Shown: positions 1 to 8,313, counted from the first letter of the stretch. The stretch: DNA of 24,132 nt from Phycisphaerae bacterium (GCA_030448225.1 JAUJNJ010000046.1:17453-41584), one strand, 5' to 3'. The notes: a model not told the origin generated them from the letters alone. A program made the numbers and translations.

Positions 1-36
1 GCTCGCCGGGCGCCAGCCGACCGCGGGGGCGTCGCG

Positions 37-240
37 TCACATCCGCGGGTCGTCGCGCGGCTCGAGGTCAGCGTCGTCGCGGAGGTCGTTCAGGAGGTCG
101 ACGAAGTCGAGGTCGTCCAGCTCGAACCAGTCGGGAATGGCCGCGGCCGAGCATCCGCGGCGCGCGGCCAGGGCCTCGGCGATGCGTCGGCGCAGGTCGG
201 GGTCGAGGATTTCGCGGATGCGGATCACGGGCGAGAGCAT
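37..240 (-). CDS. Small acidic protein of unknown function
   Basis: A 67-residue protein is read from the ATG at 240 to a TGA at 37-39. The frame stays open upstream to 360, but that extension is Arg-rich and low in complexity, so I chose the inner ATG. The N-terminal half resembles a short helical segment (IREILDPDLRRRIAEAL). The C-terminal half is strongly acidic (DWFELDDLDFVDLLNDL). There is no signal peptide or membrane segment, and no clear Shine-Dalgarno sequence stands before the ATG. I do not recognise a family. The mix of a regular helical pattern and acidic tail suggests a real small cytosolic protein, possibly a partner of a larger protein, but this is inference. Confidence 0.5.
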   Translation of the reverse strand: MLSPVIRIREILDPDLRRRIAEALAARRGCSAAAIPDWFELDDLDFVDLLNDLRDDADLEPRDDPRM

Positions 241-387
241 ACCACGCGGAGCAGGTAGTCGAGACGCGGGCGCCGCCCGCTCACGTTCCCGCGGACCCGT
301 CGTCACGCGCCGAACGAACGCTTGCCGTTTCGCACGGAGGCAGTGCCCGCGCCCCCACACGTCAACGGGGCGAGGTCCGCGCCCGCC

Positions 388-1032
388 TCACGCGCTGCGG
401 CGCAGGCGCTCGATGGAGCGGGCGAGGTTCTCCCGCGCCGGCGTCTCGTAGCGGGCGCGGAACGTGAACGTCGAGTAGATCTGCGGGCGCGCGAGGAACC
501 GTTCGAGCATGCCGGCGCGGGCCGTGCGGAATCCCTCGTCGGGCACGTGGCGGTACTCGCGGCGGATCGACGCCTCGTACGCGTCGAAGACCGACGGCGG
601 CTGGCCGAGGATCGCCAGGTCGACGTCCGTCAACACCTGCGCGTCGGGCGTCGCCGGCGCATCCGCGTGGCGCGTCGACAGCACGAGGTCGCCGACGCGG
701 TCGACGAGTTCCTGCGGCGCGCCGAGGTAGCAGAGCACGCTCGCCGACCACGCGGCCGACTGCTCCTCGTTGTCGACGCGGGCGGGGTCGTAGATCGAGT
801 CGTGGAACCAGATCGCCAACTCGACCGCGACCGGGTCCTGGCAGATCGAGCGGCCGAACTCGAACTCGGCCAGACAGTGCTGGAGGTGGTCGAGGTTGTG
901 GTACGCCCGGCCAGTCGCCGCGTGCGCGTCGAGGAGCCAGCGGCAGGACTCGGCGACGTCGCCGGCATCGAACCCGGTGGCCCGGCACAGCGCGTCCCAC
1001 CGGCGCACGAGATGCTCACGGTTGTCCGCCAT
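388..1032 (-). CDS. HD-superfamily metal-dependent phosphohydrolase
   Basis: The 214-residue product matches the predicted HD-superfamily phosphohydrolases of the COG4339 type, cytosolic enzymes whose substrate is generally unknown. Visible metal-site motifs are YHNLDH (residues 44-49), the central WFHD (75-78, the HD dyad), the NEEQSA helix start (88-93), and the aspartates in LTDVDLAIL (about 134-142). The length is normal for the family and the protein has no signal peptide. The frame is open further upstream to 1194, but the ATG at 1032 is preceded by a GGAGG at good spacing, so I place the start there. A promoter-like sequence lies at 1131-1159, and a strong terminator hairpin at 1205-1232 separates it from the next gene upstream, so it is probably transcribed alone. 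Confidence 0.85.
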   Translation of the reverse strand: MADNREHLVRRWDALCRATGFDAGDVAESCRWLLDAHAATGRAYHNLDHLQHCLAEFEFGRSICQDPVAVELAIWFHDSIYDPARVDNEEQSAAWSASVLCYLGAPQELVDRVGDLVLSTRHADAPATPDAQVLTDVDLAILGQPPSVFDAYEASIRREYRHVPDEGFRTARAGMLERFLARPQIYSTFTFRARYETPARENLARSIERLRRSA

Positions 1033-1130
1033 CGCGATCCGCCCTCCGCCGACGCCGCGGCGTCCCGCCCGCCGCCCCCCGTCACCCTGCGCGCGGGCCC
1101 ATCGCCCCTCCGGCCCGCCGACGCGGCGGC

Positions 1131-1159
1131 ATTGTACCGGCCGCGGCCGCGGATGGCAG
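1131..1159 (-). promoter_or_regulatory. Sigma-70-like promoter for the HD phosphohydrolase
   Basis: Read on the minus strand this is CTGCCA, a 17-base spacer, then TACAAT (5 of 6 against TATAAT). It lies about 100 bases upstream of the ATG at 1032 and just downstream of the terminator at 1205-1232, which is the expected order. The assignment rests on sequence only. Confidence 0.45.
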
Positions 1160-1204
1160 ATCGCGCCGATGCGTCTGTCCCGGCGAGGTCGCACGACGCG
1201 AAAC

Positions 1205-1232
1205 GAGGGCGACCGATGAATCGGCCGCCCTC
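1205..1232 (-). terminator. Strong hairpin terminator after the secreted Gln/Glu-rich protein
   Basis: A 13-base inverted repeat (gagggcgaccgat / atcggccgccctc, one G-U type mismatch) is separated by two bases. It is followed on the minus strand by a short T-containing stretch (GTTTCG). It starts about 70 bases after the stop at 1302 and stands before the promoter of the HD gene, so it most likely ends transcription of the 1302-2246 gene. It is nearly symmetric, but no plus-strand gene precedes it. Confidence 0.7.
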
Positions 1233-1301
1233 TGGTCGGTTTCGAAATGTTCAGCGCGCCGCCGCCGCCGCCGCCGTGCGACGTGCGAGGCGTCGCTCGC
1301 G

Positions 1302-2246
1302 TTAGCGGGATTCGCCGGGGGTCGGGCGGCTGATGCGCTCGGAGCCGAGATCTTCGGCAGCGGGTGAGCGGTTCTGCGCGCCCGCGGGCTCGGCGGCGGT
1401 GCCGCCGGCCTGACGGATCGCGTCGCCGAGCGTGCTGATCACGCGGTCGGCCTCCTGCGGGATCGAGCCGGCCCCCTCGCCCGCACGGGCGCCGGCCGTC
1501 CGGGCGTTGTCGCGCAGATCGCCCTCGCCCTCGCGTCTCGCGGTCGCGCCGTCGCCCCGTTGCTCGCTCTGGTAGGTCGTGGGCTTGCTGAGCTTCACGA
1601 TCTGCGACGACAGCCGGTCGGCATCGAAGATCGCGCGGCTGACCTCTCCCGTCGGCTGCTTTTCGCCGAACGCGTGGGCGGCGGTGAAGTACTCCGACGC
1701 GGCCTTGAGCGTGTAGCCCGTCTGCTCCTCGTCCTGCCGCTGCAGGCCCGCCTGCGCCGCCTCCTGGTAGAACGACGCCGCCGCCATCGCGGCGCGCGAG
1801 AACGGCTCCTTCAACTCGTCGCGGCTCAGGACCTCCTTGTACTCGATCCGCCTCGCCAGCTCGCGCAGCGACTCGGCCTCGGCCGTCAGGCGGTCGCCGC
1901 CACGGCCCTGACCCTGCGACAGCGCCGACTGCAATTCGAGGATGTTCGCAGACTGCATGACGGCTTTACGCGCCTCGTCCGGCTCCTGCGCCATCTTCTC
2001 CATCGCCCGGTGCATGAGCTTCGGCGGCAGGTCGCCCAGCGCCCACAGCGCCTTCTCGCGTACCTCGACCCGCCGGTCACCCTGCGCGTCCTCCTCCGAC
2101 TTCTCGCGCTGGCGGAGTTGATCGAGCTGCTGCTGTCCACCGTCGCGGCCTCGTTCCCGCTCCTGAGCCTGGCCGAACGCGGGCACGGCGACGGTGGCGG
2201 TTGCGATCACGGCGGCGGTCGACGTCTTGAGCATCCATTCACGCAT
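1302..2246 (-). CDS. Secreted Gln/Glu-rich helical protein of unknown function
   Basis: A 314-residue protein starts at the ATG at 2246, which has a clear AGGAG about 6 bases upstream; the open frame further upstream lacks protein character. Residues 1-27 form a typical signal peptide: a charged start, the hydrophobic stretch TAAVIATATVAVPAFG, then QAQ. The mature part is charged and helical, rich in Gln, Glu, Arg and Ala. It has a region near 65-110 with helical-repeat character (VREKALWALGDLPPKLMHRA), an alanine-rich helical region around 165-230, and a disordered Gly/Ala/Arg-rich tail. I recognise no catalytic motif or named family. It is likely a periplasmic structural or stress protein. 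It has its own terminator at 1205-1232 and a possible ECF-type promoter near 2394. Confidence 0.8.
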   Translation of the reverse strand: MREWMLKTSTAAVIATATVAVPAFGQAQERERGRDGGQQQLDQLRQREKSEEDAQGDRRVEVREKALWALGDLPPKLMHRAMEKMAQEPDEARKAVMQSANILELQSALSQGQGRGGDRLTAEAESLRELARRIEYKEVLSRDELKEPFSRAAMAAASFYQEAAQAGLQRQDEEQTGYTLKAASEYFTAAHAFGEKQPTGEVSRAIFDADRLSSQIVKLSKPTTYQSEQRGDGATARREGEGDLRDNARTAGARAGEGAGSIPQEADRVISTLGDAIRQAGGTAAEPAGAQNRSPAAEDLGSERISRPTPGESR

Positions 2247-2369
2247 GACAATCTCCTGCGACAAGTGTTTCGGACGGACGATCGGGCGGGGACGAGCGTC
2301 CATGTGTCGTCGAGACACCGGGCTCGTCCTCGCCATCCCCGCGACACAGCCGACGTCGGCATGCGTGGC

Positions 2370-2399
2370 CGGGATCACACTCGAAGCAAAGGCGGTTCC
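2370..2399 (-). promoter_or_regulatory. Possible ECF-sigma-type promoter of the secreted protein gene
   Basis: On the minus strand GGAACC (2399-2394) is followed about 16 bases later by GTGTGATC. This resembles the GGAAC -35 element typical of extracytoplasmic-function sigma factors. It lies about 150 bases upstream of the start of an exported protein. The -10 part is weak, so this is only a suggestion. Confidence 0.25.
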
Positions 2400-2544
2400 T
2401 TCGGTCGCAATCGAAAGATCTGGGGGGGCGTTTCCCACATTTCGCGCTCATCTGAATCGCGGCCCGCGCGCGGAGAAACTTTCGCCGAAACTTGGGAATC
2501 GCGGGGTGCGAGCCATCGGAAACTAAGAGGTGCCCGACCGGCGT

Positions 2545-2560
2545 CCCCGCTTCAGCGGGG
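2545..2560 (-). terminator. Hairpin directly downstream of lpxB
   Basis: A perfect 6-base GC stem (CCCCGC / GCGGGG) closes a 4-base loop about 18 bases after the lpxB stop. No T-run follows, so its strength as an intrinsic terminator is uncertain. Confidence 0.45.
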
Positions 2561-2577
2561 CCGCGACGCAACCCGTC

Positions 2578-3834
2578 TCAACTCGCGTTCCGCTCCACCG
2601 GCACCGCCCCCATCATCTCCATCGCAATGCGCGCGACGTTGTCCGACGCGCCGGGCCGGTCGAGCGTGCCGACGAGGCGGTTCAGCGCGTTCCGCTGAAC
2701 GGCGAGTTTCTCCGGGTGCCGCAGCGCGTCGATCACCGCGTCGCCCACCGGCGCGGTGGGGCCGTACCACGGCATGAACTCGCGGACGACGTGGCGGGAC
2801 TGGTCCGGGTCGGTCGGGTTCGGGTCGGCCAGCAGGTTGACCAGCGCGTACGTGCGGATGCGCATGATCCACCGGCCGAGCAGGTTCCAGACGAACCAGT
2901 TGGCGGCATAGACCACCACCATCGGCACGCCGAACCCGGCGACGTGGAGCGTCGCGGTGCCCGACGCGGTGACGCAGAAGTCGCAGCGGGGGACGAGGTC
3001 GTCGAACGCGTCGCGCTGGTAGCGGAGCGAGCAGCCGCGGCCGTCGTCGACCGTTCCGCCGGAGTCGGCGTGGCTGGAGGTGACGGCGCCCGCGTCCCCG
3101 TTCCAGCGGCTCGCCCAGCGCTCCACCTCGCGCCGGACGACCGGGTGCGTGGCCTCGACGGTGGGCACGAGGAACGTGATGTTCGGGAACGCCGCCCGCA
3201 CCTGCGTCGCGACGCGCAGCATGCGGGGGAAGTTCCCGTCCGCCTCGCTCTTGCGCGAGCCGGGCAGCAGGCCGACCACGGGCGGCCGGTCGGGGAACTT
3301 GGGGCCTGGGATCTCGCGCGTCGGCGGTAGCTCGTCGAACAGCGGGTGGCCGACGAACGTCGCGTTGACGCGGTGGCGGCGGAAGTAGCGCTCCTCGAAC
3401 GGCAGGATGCAGGCGAGGCGGTCGACCCACTTGCGCACCTTCTCCATCCGCCCCTCGCGCCACGCCCAGAGTTGGGGCGCGACGTACTGGAGCGTGGGGA
3501 TGCCGCGCTCGTGGGCGGCTCGCGCGAAGTGGAAGTTCATCGAAGGCGAATCGACGCCGACCCACAGGTCGGGGCGGGTGCCCGGGTCGTCGAAGCGGCG
3601 CTGCGCCCAGCGGAGGATCTTGCCGATCTCGGCCGCCCGCAGCGCGCCGCGCCACCCCATGGCGGCGTTGGAGACCGTCTCGCGGAGGACCGCCGCCCCG
3701 GCCGCGGCCATCTCCGGGCCGCCGATCCCCTCGACGATGACGTCCGGTTCCAGCCGCTTCAGGGCGGCGACGAGCTGGGCGGCGTGGTTGTCGCCGCTCA
3801 CCTCGGCCACGGTGATGAACACGCGTCGGGGCAT
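2578..3834 (-). CDS. lpxB: Lipid-A-disaccharide synthase
   Basis: LpxB is a membrane-associated glycosyltransferase of the GT19 family. It joins UDP-2,3-diacylglucosamine to lipid X to form the lipid A disaccharide. The 418-residue product carries the family signature in order: SGD (13-15), VDSPSMNF (94-101), YVAPQLWAWREGR (117-129), LPFE (144-147), FVGHP (160-164), LLPGSR (189-194), ASGTATLHVA (290-299) and NLLAD (333-337). In the well-known proteobacterial enzymes a Glu follows ASGTATL; here it is His. A stretch at about 245-270 (AGAVTSSHADSGG) looks like an insertion, making the protein longer than the usual 380-390 residues. A GGAG stands 10 bases before the ATG at 3834. Neighbours are not lipid A genes, so it stands alone here. 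Confidence 0.93.
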   Translation of the reverse strand: MPRRVFITVAEVSGDNHAAQLVAALKRLEPDVIVEGIGGPEMAAAGAAVLRETVSNAAMGWRGALRAAEIGKILRWAQRRFDDPGTRPDLWVGVDSPSMNFHFARAAHERGIPTLQYVAPQLWAWREGRMEKVRKWVDRLACILPFEERYFRRHRVNATFVGHPLFDELPPTREIPGPKFPDRPPVVGLLPGSRKSEADGNFPRMLRVATQVRAAFPNITFLVPTVEATHPVVRREVERWASRWNGDAGAVTSSHADSGGTVDDGRGCSLRYQRDAFDDLVPRCDFCVTASGTATLHVAGFGVPMVVVYAANWFVWNLLGRWIMRIRTYALVNLLADPNPTDPDQSRHVVREFMPWYGPTAPVGDAVIDALRHPEKLAVQRNALNRLVGTLDRPGASDNVARIAMEMMGAVPVERNAS

Positions 3835-4022
3835 GCGGCGGCTACTCCATCGCCGCCACGGGCGCGTGTCAAGCGTGCCCCCCGCGCGCGGAGCAGGACC
3901 GACGGCGACGACCGATACGGAGTCGACACGGTTGCCGCGCGTGCACGGCAGGGCGGGCGCATGCGGTTTCGGGACGACCCGTGCCGAGGCCGCGCGGCAG
4001 ACCGAGTGCGGAGGATGGCGGG

Positions 4023-4039
4023 ATTCCCCGGTAGGGAAT
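4023..4039. other. Small palindrome between the YkgJ-type gene and lpxB
   Basis: ATTCCC and GGGAAT form a perfect 6-base stem around a 5-base loop in the 240-base spacer between the YkgJ-type gene and lpxB. It has no T-run. It could be a weak terminator or a protein-binding palindrome. Confidence 0.25.
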
Positions 4040-4075
4040 TCGGCGCGGTGGGCGTGTCAATCGCCGTCGCCACGT

Positions 4076-4603
4076 TACTTCGACGACGTCGGCGGGTTCT
4101 CCGGCCATTCCTTGGCATCGCGGAGCGATTCGACTTGTTCCTTTGAGAACGTCCGGCCGCCGCGGTTCATGCCGTGGCATTTGCGGGCGGCCCGCTTCCA
4201 CGCCTGCGGGCTCTCCACGTTCTCCGGCCAGAACGGCCAGGTGCGGCACTGGAGCGGGCGGACGGCGTAGATCGAGCACCCCTTGCCGCGCAGCGGGTGC
4301 CGTCGCTCGTCGTGGCGCTCGGGCGCGTGCTCGCGGAGGAAGACGCAGTCGAAGAGGCCGCCCTCGGTGCACCTCCTTGAAGCTGTATCGGCCGCCGATC
4401 TTGCGGCAGTGGCGGCTGAGCATCTCGCGGGTGGTGATCTTCAGGTGCACCGCGACGCGGCTCGATCTCCTCGGGCGTCACCCACACGAAGCCGGGCCCG
4501 CCCGTGCAGCAGTTGCCGCACGCGGTGCAGGTGAAGTTCAGCCCGTCGGCGAACCACGGGCGGCGGCGGGATCGGGGCGGCGTTGAGGACGGGCAGGTTC
4601 ATC
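4076..4603 (-). pseudogene. YkgJ-type zinc/iron-chelating cysteine-cluster protein, frameshifted
   Basis: Read across three frames, this is a protein of about 175 residues of the YkgJ/CxxCxxCC family (putative zinc- or iron-chelating domain). It starts MNLPVLNAAPIPPP at 4603 and changes frame near 4560-4570. It then gives the signature FTCTACGNCCTGGPGFVW, changes frame near 4461 (VHLKITTREMLSRHCRKIGG), and changes again near 4368 (FDCVFLREH). It ends GKGCSIYAVRPLQCRTWPFW and so on to a TAA at 4076. Each shift can be repaired by removing one C. All the expected cysteines (CxxCxxCC, DCVFL, GCSIY, PLQCRTWPFW) are kept, so the breaks look like sequencing indels rather than old decay. A TATGAT -10-like box lies at 4676-4681. 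Confidence 0.8.
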
Positions 4604-4675
4604 GTGTGTCGACCAAGGCGGCGGCGGCGGCGCGCGCGTGTAGAACTTCGAACGGCCGCTCGGCACCCGGCGACT

Positions 4676-4681
4676 ATCATA
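4676..4681 (-). promoter_or_regulatory. Possible -10 box upstream of the YkgJ-type gene
   Basis: TATGAT on the minus strand matches the sigma-70 -10 consensus at 5 of 6 positions, about 75 bases before the ATG at 4603, in a locally AT-richer patch. No good -35 hexamer is visible at 17-18 bases. Confidence 0.3.
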
Positions 4682-4801
4682 ACACGCCCGCCTGCGAATT
4701 TCGTTCGTCGCGAATCGTTGCCCTGATGGGTTGCAACTTCAAACGTCGCCCCGTTCCGTCCCCCGGGTCGTAGCGGCCAAGTCAGCTACCGGGATGCAAA
4801 C

Positions 4802-4823
4802 GGGGCAGGCCGTGGCCTGCCCC
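4802..4823 (-). terminator. Perfect 10-base inverted repeat after the second prepilin-like gene
   Basis: ggggcaggcc and ggcctgcccc are perfect complements separated by two bases, about 70 bases downstream of the stop at 4893. On the minus strand the stem is followed by GTTTG. It is likely an intrinsic terminator, and its symmetry would also let it act on the other strand. Confidence 0.6.
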
Positions 4824-4892
4824 CGTGGGTGCTCGATCTGGTGTCGGCGGCGATTGAGCCGTCTAAGCCCTAGGTTCCCTGTTGCTTCAGCG

Positions 4893-5808
4893 TCAGAGCA
4901 GCGGCGAGTTGAACGTTTGCCGATCCGCACGCGCTCGAACGCGTTGACGCCGCCGGGCACCTGCATCGCGCCCGGCAGGCTGCGGGTGTCGGAAGCTAGC
5001 GGCGTGGCCGTCGAAGAACAGGATGTTCGTCATCGTGTTCTTCTTGTGCCGTGCGGCCAAGCGGTTGCCGTTGGAGTGCAGGTGTCGGAAGACGCCGTCG
5101 AAGATGTATACCATCCGCGACGTGTCACGAATCTTGGACATCTGGTTGAGCTGCCGCCGGTTCGGCGCCCTCGTCTCCGGGATGCGGCGGACCGGGAAAG
5201 TGTGGGTGTCGAAGTCGTCGATGATCGAGTTGATGCCGTACCACGTGTCGATGACGATCCCGCTCCTCTCCGATTTCGTGCGCCACGGCTGGTGGGCGGG
5301 GTCGTCGAACCGGTTCGGCGGCGACTGCGCGCCCGGCAAACCGGAAGTCGAGTTGAACGCCCACGGCGCGTCCTTCAGGGCGCGCTTGGCACTCGAACAC
5401 GCTCTTGATGCTCGAAGCGTTGGCCCCAGGTGCGAAGGTCGGGCGCCTGGAGGAGCTTGGCATTCACGAGCACGGTGGCGTAGTTTTCCGAGTCGGCCTT
5501 GTGCTCGCGCCGCCTACCGGCAGTCGCCGAGGCATATTCCGGGACGACGTACCCCTTGTACTGGCTGGAGTACATCGCCGAGGCTTGGCCGATCTGCCGC
5601 AGGTTGCTGAGGCAGGCAGCCATGTTCGCCTGCTCGGCGCCGCGTTGAGCGCCGGCAGCAGGATGCCGATCAGCACCGCGATGATGCCGATCACCACGAG
5701 CAACTCGACGAGCGTGAAGGCCCGCCGCCGGGGACGGCTCGGCGGCGCGGTGCGGGCGGCGAGGGCGATGGCGTGGGACGACGCGGGATGACGGTCTTGG
5801 GTGTTCAT
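4893..5808 (-). pseudogene. Prepilin-like DUF1559/H-X9-DG-type protein (copy 1), frameshifted
   Basis: The start at 5808 (MNTQDRHPASSH) has an AGGAG at good spacing. A type IV prepilin leader follows: basic residues, then [20 protein letters not shown]. The leader is normally cut by prepilin peptidase to give a membrane-anchored pseudopilin. Downstream, read through several frames, come [62 protein letters not shown] and the C-terminal NTMTNILFFDGHAASF motif, ending FNSPLL at 4893. Frame changes lie near 5640, 5430, 5390, 4991 and 4918. Alignment with copy 2 at 5640 shows one missing G. It has the same order of blocks as its neighbour at 5919-6848, so the pair arose by tandem duplication. Its role is probably surface or secretion-related, as in other planctomycetes. 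Confidence 0.8.
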
Positions 5809-5876
5809 GGTGCCAGTCTCCTGTCTGACGTCCTGGGCGGCACGTCGCGGGGAGCCGCCGGGACTGAACGGTGCGA

Positions 5877-5897
5877 GGGCGGCGGGTGCCGCCGCCC
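5877..5897 (-). terminator. GC hairpin between the two prepilin-like genes
   Basis: gggcggcgg and ccgccgccc form a perfect 9-base stem around a 3-base loop, about 20 bases after the stop at 5919. There is no T-run. It could attenuate read-through into copy 1 or protect the 3' end of the copy 2 transcript. Confidence 0.4.
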
Positions 5898-5918
5898 GTC
5901 GCGTGCGAGCCGGCGGCG

Positions 5919-6848
5919 TCACCTCTGCTGCAAGGTCCAGAGGAGTTCCGGGAACGGTAGCAGGGCCTGGTTCGTGAAGATGTCGGCGCCCGACGGGTTA
6001 TCACCCATCCGGCCCGGCAGGCCGTTGGTATCGAAGCTGGCGGCGTGGCCGTCGAAGAACAGGATGTTGGTCATCGTGCCCTTCTTGCCGCGCGCGGCGA
6101 GGCGGTCGGCGTCGAAGTGCAGGTGCTGGAAGAGGCCGTCGTACATGAACACCAGCCGCGTCGAATCGGGGATCCGCCCGACCCGATTCAGGCCCGTCTT
6201 GTTGCCGCCCCACGGGATGCGGCGGACCGGGAAGTGGCGGCTCGACCCCGGCCGCGGTCGCCCCCTCGATCGTGCCGTTAACCCCGTACCACGTGTCGAT
6301 CACGATGTTCGTGCTGGCCGACTGGGTCCGCCACGCGAAGTTGGTGCGGCCGTCTTGCGGCCGGTCGGGGCGACCGGGCCGGGACCCGCCGGGCGCGAGA
6401 AGCAGAAGAACTCTTCATCGCTGCCGCCGGGGCACTTGAACACGCTGTTGTCCGTGAGCGCCTCCATCGTGCCGACGTTGGGCGCGTCGAGCAGCTTGAG
6501 GTTGACCAGCAGCGTCGCGTAGTTGTCCGCGTCGGCCTTGTGGCCCGACGGGGCGTTGATCGTCGTGTGCGTAGGACGGCAGGATGTAGCCGTCGTGCTG
6601 GCTCGTGTACATCGCGGCGGCCTGGCCGATCTGCCGCAGGTTGCTCAGGCACTTGGTCATGTTCGCCTGCTCGCGCGCCGAGTTCAGCGCCGGCAGCAGG
6701 ATGGCGATCAGCACCGCGATGATGCCGATCACCACGAGCAACTCGACGAGCGTGAACGCGCGGGCGGCGGGAACGGCGGCGGCGGTCGATCGGCGCCGCC
6801 GCGGGCGAACGGCGGCGGCGTCGGGACGGGACGTGTTGCGCGGATCAT
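5919..6848 (-). pseudogene. Prepilin-like DUF1559/H-X9-DG-type protein (copy 2), frameshifted
   Basis: The ATG at 6848 is preceded by a strong AGGAGG (7-base spacing). After one frame change near 6770, the prepilin leader [20 protein letters not shown] appears. It is followed by [87 protein letters not shown] and GTMTNILFFDGHAASF, ending LLWTLQQR with a stop at 5919. Further frame changes lie near 6563, 6350 and 6242. The last 240 bases are open without error. The protein is about 305 residues, normal for the group. Unlike copy 1, the residue at the expected His of the C-terminal motif is Gly (ARGKKGTMTN). It is expected to be an inner-membrane-anchored pseudopilin-like protein. Confidence 0.8.
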
Positions 6849-7085
6849 GTCGGACCTCCTCGGACGGCGGACGCGAGACGGGACGTGTGGCAAAATCGGT
6901 CGCGAGTCGGGTGATCACTCGCAGGTCCGCCACTCAGAGTCCAGTTAAATTCATACGGCGAAAGGCAGGGTGAAAAACCCGCCAAAAATCTCGGCAAATG
7001 CGCCCAGCAGCGCGCGGGGACGGTACGGCCGCCGCCACGGGAAATACGGTGATCGCGCGCGGGCGGTTCGCCGCGGCCGCGCGGC

Positions 7086-7865
7086 TTACTCGGCGGCTTT
7101 CGACTCCTTCTGCCGCGCGCCGCGCTCGGCCTGCGCGCGTCACCGCCGGCCCCTCGCCGCCCGCGGCGGGCGCCTTGCCGGCCGGCGGGGCCCGCGCCGC
7201 CGTCGCCCGCCGCGCCGATCGCCTCGATCATCTTCATGCCGATCGCCTGCTGCGCCTCCTCGGCCGTCTTGAACTTGCCGCCGCGGATGTCGCCGGCGAC
7301 CTGGGTCATGCCCTTGGCGATCCCCTTCATCACCGGGACGGCTGCGCCATCTGGTCGCGGTTGGGCATCGACGCGAGGTCGACCCGCCAGTCGTCGCCGA
7401 CCTTCTTCAGCCGCAGCGGTTCGCCCGCGCCGTCGCTGAGCGTGGCGGTCTCGCCGTCGATCTTCTCGGTCGTCCCCTCGACCTTGGCGGCGATCGACTC
7501 CTGCCCCTGCGTGACCTTCTTCGCCTCCTCGGCCCCGAACTTCTCGATCGCCGCCGCCCGCACGTCCGCCGCCGCCATCGCGACCGTGCTGAGCGTCTCG
7601 AACATCGGGTAGTCGGCCTCCGGGCCGGCCGACGCCGCCCGCACGGCCTTCTGGTCGTTGTGCTCGATCCCCTTGGCGAACGTCATCGCCGCCTTCTTCG
7701 GGGTCGTCAGGTCGACCGTCACGGGCGTGCCCGCGGGGGCGGCCGCGCGCGCCTTGGTCCGAGGCGGCCTTCTTCTCCTGCGCCCGCGGCGCGCCGGCGG
7801 GCACGGCCGCGCGCGCAGATTGCCAGCAGCGCGGCGACGGTGACAATGGGTCGGCGAACGTTCAT
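7086..7865 (-). pseudogene. Small secreted protein, possibly NTF2-like, frameshifted
   Basis: The ATG at 7865 has AAGGAG upstream and begins a signal peptide (MNVRRPIVTVAALLAICA). After frame changes near 7800 and 7755, a long clean stretch follows: VTVDLTTPKKAAMTFAKGIE, an alanine-rich helical region, then IDGETATLSDGAGEPLRLKK and VGDDWRVDLASMP. A short domain ending in a strand pattern of the type 'L-kk-v-g-d-W-r-V-d-l' is typical of NTF2-like/DUF4878-type lipoproteins and secreted proteins, so that fold is my inference. Another change near 7345 gives MKGIAKGMTQVAGDIRGGKF and AQQAIGMKMIEAIGAA. The tail (about 7185-7086) is low-complexity Ala/Gly/Pro and ends QKESKAAE. The function is unknown. 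Confidence 0.65.
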
Positions 7866-7994
7866 AGGTGCTCCTTCGGCGACGCCCGGACAAGGGCGCG
7901 CGATGTAATGGGTCGATAGCCTCCGCGCCCACGCAGTTTACTCGCCCCGCACGAAGCAGGCCAAGGTGCGGAACTGAGATTCGGCTCGTCGCCG

Positions 7995-8026
7995 ATGATG
8001 GCCCCGCCGGATGATGGCCCCGCCGG
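7995..8026. repeat. Two-copy 16-base tandem repeat
   Basis: atgatggccccgccgg occurs twice back to back in the divergent promoter region. It could be a recent slippage event or a pair of binding sites. Confidence 0.7.
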
Positions 8027-8124
8027 ACTCGCCGCCCCTGGCCAATCGACCCGCCGGCCGGCCGCGACGCGCTGGCCGGCCATTTGCGTGATGGGGGCTG
8101 TGCCCGCCCGCCTTCCGTTTTTCG

Positions 8125-8154
8125 TTGACACCGCCGTCGGCGGGGGGCTACGCT
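8125..8154 (+). promoter_or_regulatory. Sigma-70-like promoter of the DUF1598 gene
   Basis: A perfect TTGACA (8125-8130) is followed after 18 bases by TACGCT (8149-8154). A start site near 8161 would leave an untranslated leader of about 150 bases before the ATG at 8314, long enough for post-transcriptional control. Confidence 0.5.
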
Positions 8155-8313
8155 CGACGGTGACGGCCGCGCGGCACGGTCCCATTTGATCGGCCGCGCA
8201 AGACCGTCGCGCACCGCCGGCCGAGGGACGGGCCGCGTCCGGCCCGGCGCCGGTCCGGTCGGTGCACATGCCAGTTCCGGCCCCCGCGGCCGGCGACGAC
8301 GCTGGAGGTCGAC

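Larger units (their letters stand above)
2247..2577. other. Intergenic spacer between lpxB and the secreted Gln/Glu-rich gene
   Basis: No credible gene is seen here. The spacer is less GC-rich than its surroundings in the middle. It holds the hairpin after lpxB (2545-2560), a direct repeat of gaaactt at 2475-2481 and 2487-2493 (12-base spacing, a possible operator), and a GGAACC motif at 2394-2399 on the minus strand. These are consistent with a regulated promoter for the downstream secreted protein. Confidence 0.5.
7866..8313. other. Divergent intergenic region between the secreted protein and the DUF1598 gene
   Basis: No gene is seen in this 448-base region. It holds a two-copy 16-base tandem repeat (7995-8026) and a good plus-strand promoter (8125-8154) for the DUF1598 gene. 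The part close to 7900-7950 on the minus strand probably carries the promoter for the 7865 gene, but no clear hexamers stand out. Confidence 0.5.

Noticed and set aside
1256..1278. Run of gccgcc triplets as a functional repeat
   Set aside because: A short simple-sequence run is expected by chance at this GC content and shows no other structure.
322..1305. Long plus-strand open frame opposite the HD phosphohydrolase
   Set aside because: Arg/Ala/Pro-rich composition typical of antisense frames in GC-rich DNA, with no ribosome site; the minus-strand frame has clear HD motifs.
3842..3872. Perfect TTGACA on the minus strand just before lpxB as a promoter
   Set aside because: A -10 at 17 bases would be TGGAGT and would overlap the ribosome site, leaving almost no leader; it could not give a normal lpxB transcript.
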